Part shown: positions 13,812-16,790 of the stretch, piece by piece
How positions within the stretch are numbered: the first letter of the stretch is position 1
Layout: each line of letters starts with the position of its first letter
Assembly (NCBI GenBank): GCA_038214135.1
Contig: JBBQSD010000135.1
Span: 1 to 16,790 of the forward strand
DNA from: JANLSE01 sp038214135
Lineage (GTDB): Bacteria > Chloroflexota > Chloroflexia > Chloroflexales > Roseiflexaceae
Length of the DNA: 16,790 bases
Direction: 5' to 3'
Notes under the pieces: model-generated
What the model saw: the letters and a program-made list of their open reading frames with translations, nothing else
The model's database searches: none
What the model was told of the DNA's origin: nothing
Position numbers and translations under genes: made by a program

Positions 13812-16313
13812 ATGATGGTCGATTATTCGCCATTGGATCTGAGTTCGCTATGTAATGCCGGAATCACCCTGTACGGGCCAAAGGCCACGCCGCCGCTTGG
13901 CGCGGTTTCATTGCATGGCCTGCCATTCCTGATCGGCGGGCAGGTGCCTGATGCTGAGCGCTGTTTTGTTGGGCTTGGGCCAGCAGTAGCGAGTTCGGGT
14001 ATCAATGTGCCGGTGAACACAACTGCACGAAATGTGCTGTTCGCCCATGCCCTTTTGGACTCGCGCCTGCTCGATGGCGAAACGGTTGGCAGTGTTGTTG
14101 CTCAGTACATCATTACCTATGCCGATGGCGAAGTAGCCCGGATTCCTATTCGTGAGCGCTTCGAGATCGCCGCGATCCCGATGTGGTGGAGTGCCTTCCC
14201 GTTTCTGGCGGTGCCTGATAGGAAGGATGAACTGGCTACCCGTGATCGTGGTCCATGGGGCGAAGCCGGCGAACGCCAGACAGAGGCAAGCCAGGGTTGG
14301 CCGCATCATTTCTATCTGTGGGCCTGGGCAAACCCGCGCCCAGATCAGCCGATTGCCACGATAATGCTCGAACCGGCTGGCCGCCTGGTTGTGGTTGCGG
14401 CGATCACGCTTGGACATAGTGATGAGCAACCATTGCGGCGCATGCCAACACGGGCGATCAAAATGACGCTCCCACGCCCAGATGATGCCGCGCGGCCATT
14501 TGATCTTGAGGTTTCGGTTGATCGTGGGGTGGCAACCTACCCATATGCGTTGCCCAGCACAACCAGTGCTGCTTTTCTGGCCGAGCCATTCCGTGGCTAT
14601 GGTGAGGCCCAGAATGAACACAACAGCCCGGCCTATACCGAGGTCGCGGCAATTCCATCGGCAACCGTTGAACTCAAGAGTGGCGGCGAGATATTGGCCA
14701 GTGTTTCGTGGGGCGAATTGCAGCAGCAGGGAAGCGTTGCGACGGCCCGTGCGCTGATTGAGCTTGTTGATCGCGGCCGCAATTGGGTGCGCGTCACGGT
14801 GGTTGATGATGCGACGAACACACCGGTGGCCTGCCGCGTGCATTTCCGCTCACCAGAAGGAATCCCCTACCAGCCACATGGACACCACAGCCATGTGAAC
14901 TCGAATAATGATACATGGCATATCGATATTGGCGGTGATCTGCGGCTTGGCCAGATCAGCTATGCCTATATCGACGGAACCTGTGAAGGCTGGCTGCCGC
15001 GTGGCGATGTGCTTGTTGACGTTGCGCGTGGGTTTGAGTATGAACCATTGCGAACAACAATCACGATTGTTCCCGGCCAGCGTGAGCTGACATTACGGCT
15101 GAAGCGCTGGACGGATATGAATGCTCGGCATTGGTATAGTGGCGATACGCATGTTCACTTTCTTGGTGCGAATGGCGCCCATCGCGAGGCCCAAGCCGAA
15201 GATCTGAATGTCGTCAATTTGCTGCAATCACAATGGGGGCATCTGTTCACGAATACTGAGGATGCGCTTGGCGCGACGTTCTCGAATAGCGGCAAAACAA
15301 TTGTCTATACCACACAGGAGAACCGCCAGCATTTGCTTGGGCACCTGACGCTGCTTGGCCTGAAGCGACCGGTGATGCCATGGTGTAGTGATGGGCCAGG
15401 CGAGGCCGAGCTTGGTGGAACGCTTGAGACGACGCTCTCACACTGGGCGGATGCCTGCCGCGCACAGGGCGGGACGGTCGTCATCCCGCATCTGCCAAAT
15501 CCGAATGGTGAGCCAGCCGCGTTGATCGCTACCGGGCGTGCCGATGCGGTTGAGATGATTGATGCGAGTGCCTACAAACATAACGAATACTATCGCTACC
15601 TCAACTGTGGCTATCGGCTGCCACTTGTTGGCGGCACGGATAAGATGTCGAGTGATGTGCCTGTTGGCCTGTATCGCACCTATGCCAATGTTGCCGATGA
15701 GGAATTCAATTACGATAGCTGGTGCCGGGCGGTGCGGGCTGGGCGGACATTTCTGAGTGCCGGGCCGATTCTGACATTCAGCGTTGAGGGTCGCCAGATT
15801 GGTGATATGCTCATGCTACCGGCTGGTGGCGGGATGGTTGAAGTTGATGTGAGCGCCGAGTCGATCTTCCCGATCCACACACTGGAATTGATTAAGGATG
15901 GCCGGGTTGTTTCCGCAACCAGCGAGACGCATGGCACCCGGCGGCTGACATTACGTGAGAAGATTCGGATTGATCGGCATAGTTGGCTGGCGGCCCGTTG
16001 TGGCGGCCCGCGCTACTATGAGATGACCAAATTCCCGGATTGTTGGCAGCGTGGGATGTTCGCACACACATCGCCGATCTATATTGCGGTTGGTGAGCCG
16101 TGGCAGATGTTTGATCGCGATACGGCACAGTACATGCTAACGCTGATCGATGGCAGCCTGGCCTATATGCGTAATACCGCAGCCCACGACGTAGCGGGAA
16201 GCGTGACGCATCATCATGGCGAGGATGATCACATGGCATTTTTGGAGCGCCCGTTTCAGGAGGCGGTGGCTGCATTACATAAGCGTATGCATGCATTGGG
16301 GATTAGGCATTAG
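13812..16313 (+). CDS. CehA/McbA family metallohydrolase (PHP-like domain) with N-terminal beta domains
   Basis: The 833-residue protein carries, from about residue 440, the RHWYSGDTHVHF motif (H447 and H449), IPHLPNPNGE (H560) and GGTDKMSSDVPVG (D610), the pattern of the PHP-like metal-dependent hydrolase domain of CehA/McbA proteins; the founding members hydrolyse the carbamate carbaryl. A C-terminal beta segment (about 660-740, GPILTFSVEGRQIGD onward) is usual in the family. Before it lie a regulatory beta-sandwich-like segment (about 330-435, VRVTVVDDATNTPVACRVHF) and an N-terminal part of some 300 residues (including YIITYADGEVARIPIRERFEI) that looks like a beta-rich carbohydrate-binding-type fold. 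No signal peptide is seen. GGGAGG (13803-13808) fits the second ATG at 13815 slightly better than the first. The natural substrate is unknown. Confidence 0.85.
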   Translation: MMVDYSPLDLSSLCNAGITLYGPKATPPLGAVSLHGLPFLIGGQVPDAERCFVGLGPAVASSGINVPVNTTARNVLFAHALLDSRLLDGETVGSVVAQYIITYADGEVARIPIRERFEIAAIPMWWSAFPFLAVPDRKDELATRDRGPWGEAGERQTEASQGWPHHFYLWAWANPRPDQPIATIMLEPAGRLVVVAAITLGHSDEQPLRRMPTRAIKMTLPRPDDAARPFDLEVSVDRGVATYPYALPSTTSAAFLAEPFRGYGEAQNEHNSPAYTEVAAIPSATVELKSGGEILASVSWGELQQQGSVATARALIELVDRGRNWVRVTVVDDATNTPVACRVHFRSPEGIPYQPHGHHSHVNSNNDTWHIDIGGDLRLGQISYAYIDGTCEGWLPRGDVLVDVARGFEYEPLRTTITIVPGQRELTLRLKRWTDMNARHWYSGDTHVHFLGANGAHREAQAEDLNVVNLLQSQWGHLFTNTEDALGATFSNSGKTIVYTTQENRQHLLGHLTLLGLKRPVMPWCSDGPGEAELGGTLETTLSHWADACRAQGGTVVIPHLPNPNGEPAALIATGRADAVEMIDASAYKHNEYYRYLNCGYRLPLVGGTDKMSSDVPVGLYRTYANVADEEFNYDSWCRAVRAGRTFLSAGPILTFSVEGRQIGDMLMLPAGGGMVEVDVSAESIFPIHTLELIKDGRVVSATSETHGTRRLTLREKIRIDRHSWLAARCGGPRYYEMTKFPDCWQRGMFAHTSPIYIAVGEPWQMFDRDTAQYMLTLIDGSLAYMRNTAAHDVAGSVTHHHGEDDHMAFLERPFQEAVAALHKRMHALGIRH

Positions 16314-16480
16314 TTTTGCTTTCGGCTGCTGTGCGCGGCAGCACTCTTCAGCCGCTGTGCGCGGCAGCACTTTTCCATCCTTTCGGCTTTCGCGGGCTAC
16401 GCGCCCCGCACCCGCGGTCGGGGTGGGCCGCCACCCCAACACCCCCGGCCAGGGACATTGTCCCTGAACCCTGAATGGAG
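16314..16480. repeat. Hairpin cluster downstream of the CehA-like gene
   Basis: An 18-base direct repeat, GCTGTGCGCGGCAGCACT, occurs at 16328-16345 and 16354-16371 and can fold internally. It is followed by GGGGTGG-GCCG-CCACCCC (16420-16437) and CAGGGAC-ATT-GTCCCTG (16450-16466). No reading frame here is convincing. The stretch may terminate the upstream gene, though no T-run follows a stem directly except TTTT after the second direct repeat. Confidence 0.65.
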
Positions 16481-16549
16481 CATCATGGCTGGCTCACGTC
16501 GGTGGATTATGCCACGGCTGCAATCGATGAATGATGGTGGCTTTTATTT

Positions 16550-16570
16550 GGGCGAACACGAGGTTCGCCC
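16550..16570. repeat. GGGCGAAC hairpin element
   Basis: GGGCGAAC (16550-16557) and GTTCGCCC (16563-16570) form an 8 bp stem with an ACGAG loop, followed by CTACGGG. A degenerate relative starting GGGCGAACACG lies near 6734. It resembles an interspersed palindromic repeat. Confidence 0.65.
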
Positions 16571-16582
16571 CTACGGGACTGC

Positions 16583-16790
16583 TTGGTTCTTGGTTCTTGG
16601 TGGCAGACACATGGGTCTGCACCCTACACGGGTTCTTGGTTCTTGGTGGCAGACACATGGGTCTGCACCCTACACGGGTTTTTGGTTCTTGGTGGCAGAC
16701 ACATGGGTCTGCACCCTACACGGGTTCTTGGTTCTTGGTGGCAGACACATGGGTCTGCACCCTACACGGGTTTTTGGTTCTTGGTGGCAG
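16583..16790. repeat. 46 bp tandem repeat array running off the window end
   Basis: The core GGCAGACACATGGGTCTGCA starts at 16602, 16648, 16694 and 16740, and a fifth begins at 16786, an exact 46-base period. Each unit holds a hairpin (GCAGAC-ACATGG-GTCTGC) plus CCTACACGGG and two CTTGGTT-type heptamers. The linker reads GGGTTCTTGG after units one and three and GGGTTTTTGG after units two and four, so the array repeats as a 92 bp dimer. Spacers are not unique, which excludes a CRISPR array. No coding function is seen. Confidence 0.93.

Noticed and set aside
13908..14843. Minus-strand open frame of 311 codons inside the CehA-like gene
   Set aside because: It lies fully antisense to a well-supported gene, has no ribosome-binding site and gives no recognisable protein.
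16583..16790. Regular repeat spacing that could suggest a CRISPR array
   Set aside because: The whole 46-base unit, including the presumed spacer, is repeated with one alternating base. There are no unique spacers and no cas genes.
1..16790. tRNA, rRNA, prophage, transposase or defence-island genes
   Set aside because: I read the gaps and frames for cloverleaf structures, transposase or integrase motifs and defence domains and found none that could be supported.

Overview
The window looks like a stretch of chromosome from a bacterium of the phylum Chloroflexota, probably class Chloroflexia and close to the Roseiflexus/Kouleothrix group. This is inferred from gene content (a four-module GH5 protein of a type I associate with this phylum, SpoIIM-family protein, CehA/McbA-type hydrolase, ThrE) and from the many short palindromic and heptamer repeats between genes. 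No rRNA, tRNA or other marker fixes the taxonomy. I see twelve full-length genes and one partial gene, and no convincing mobile element, prophage, CRISPR array or defence locus.

Left part (1-3250, all minus strand). The window opens inside the start of a ROK-family sugar kinase/regulator. Behind it lie a SpoIIM (DUF95) membrane protein and then a tight pair: an acetylpolyamine amidohydrolase/histone-deacetylase-like enzyme followed after 2 bases by a class II thymidine kinase. Two kinds of palindromic interspersed repeat occur here, a ~100 bp two-hairpin element (two copies, 1376-1475 and 3377-3476) and a 49 bp element that folds on paper into a perfect three-way junction (3280-3328).

Middle part (3508-10951, plus strand). 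A secreted GH5-like glycosidase carries two copies of a ~70-residue module on each side of its catalytic domain. A small GlsB/YeaQ/YmgE membrane protein follows, closed by a textbook rho-independent terminator. After a ~750 bp gene-free, repeat-rich stretch comes an apparent operon: rarA (replication-fork maintenance ATPase), a fused ThrE-type amino-acid exporter starting inside the rarA stop codon (TAATG), and an FAD-dependent amine/amino-acid oxidoreductase whose Shine-Dalgarno overlaps the exporter's stop.

Right part (10954-16313). fabI (enoyl-ACP reductase) runs convergently into the oxidoreductase with only 2 bases between stops. Then come a membrane-anchored alpha/beta hydrolase, a convergent clpP paralogue separated by a perfect 22 bp palindrome, and a divergent 833-residue CehA/McbA-family metallohydrolase. 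The window ends in a hairpin cluster and a 46 bp tandem array that alternates two variants (a 92 bp higher-order repeat) and runs off the end.

Most genes are ordinary housekeeping or metabolic families. The least explained material is between the genes: heptanucleotide-based repeats reused at several sites, nested-hairpin elements, and recurring TATCATAC/GTATGATA boxes placed like -10 promoter elements.
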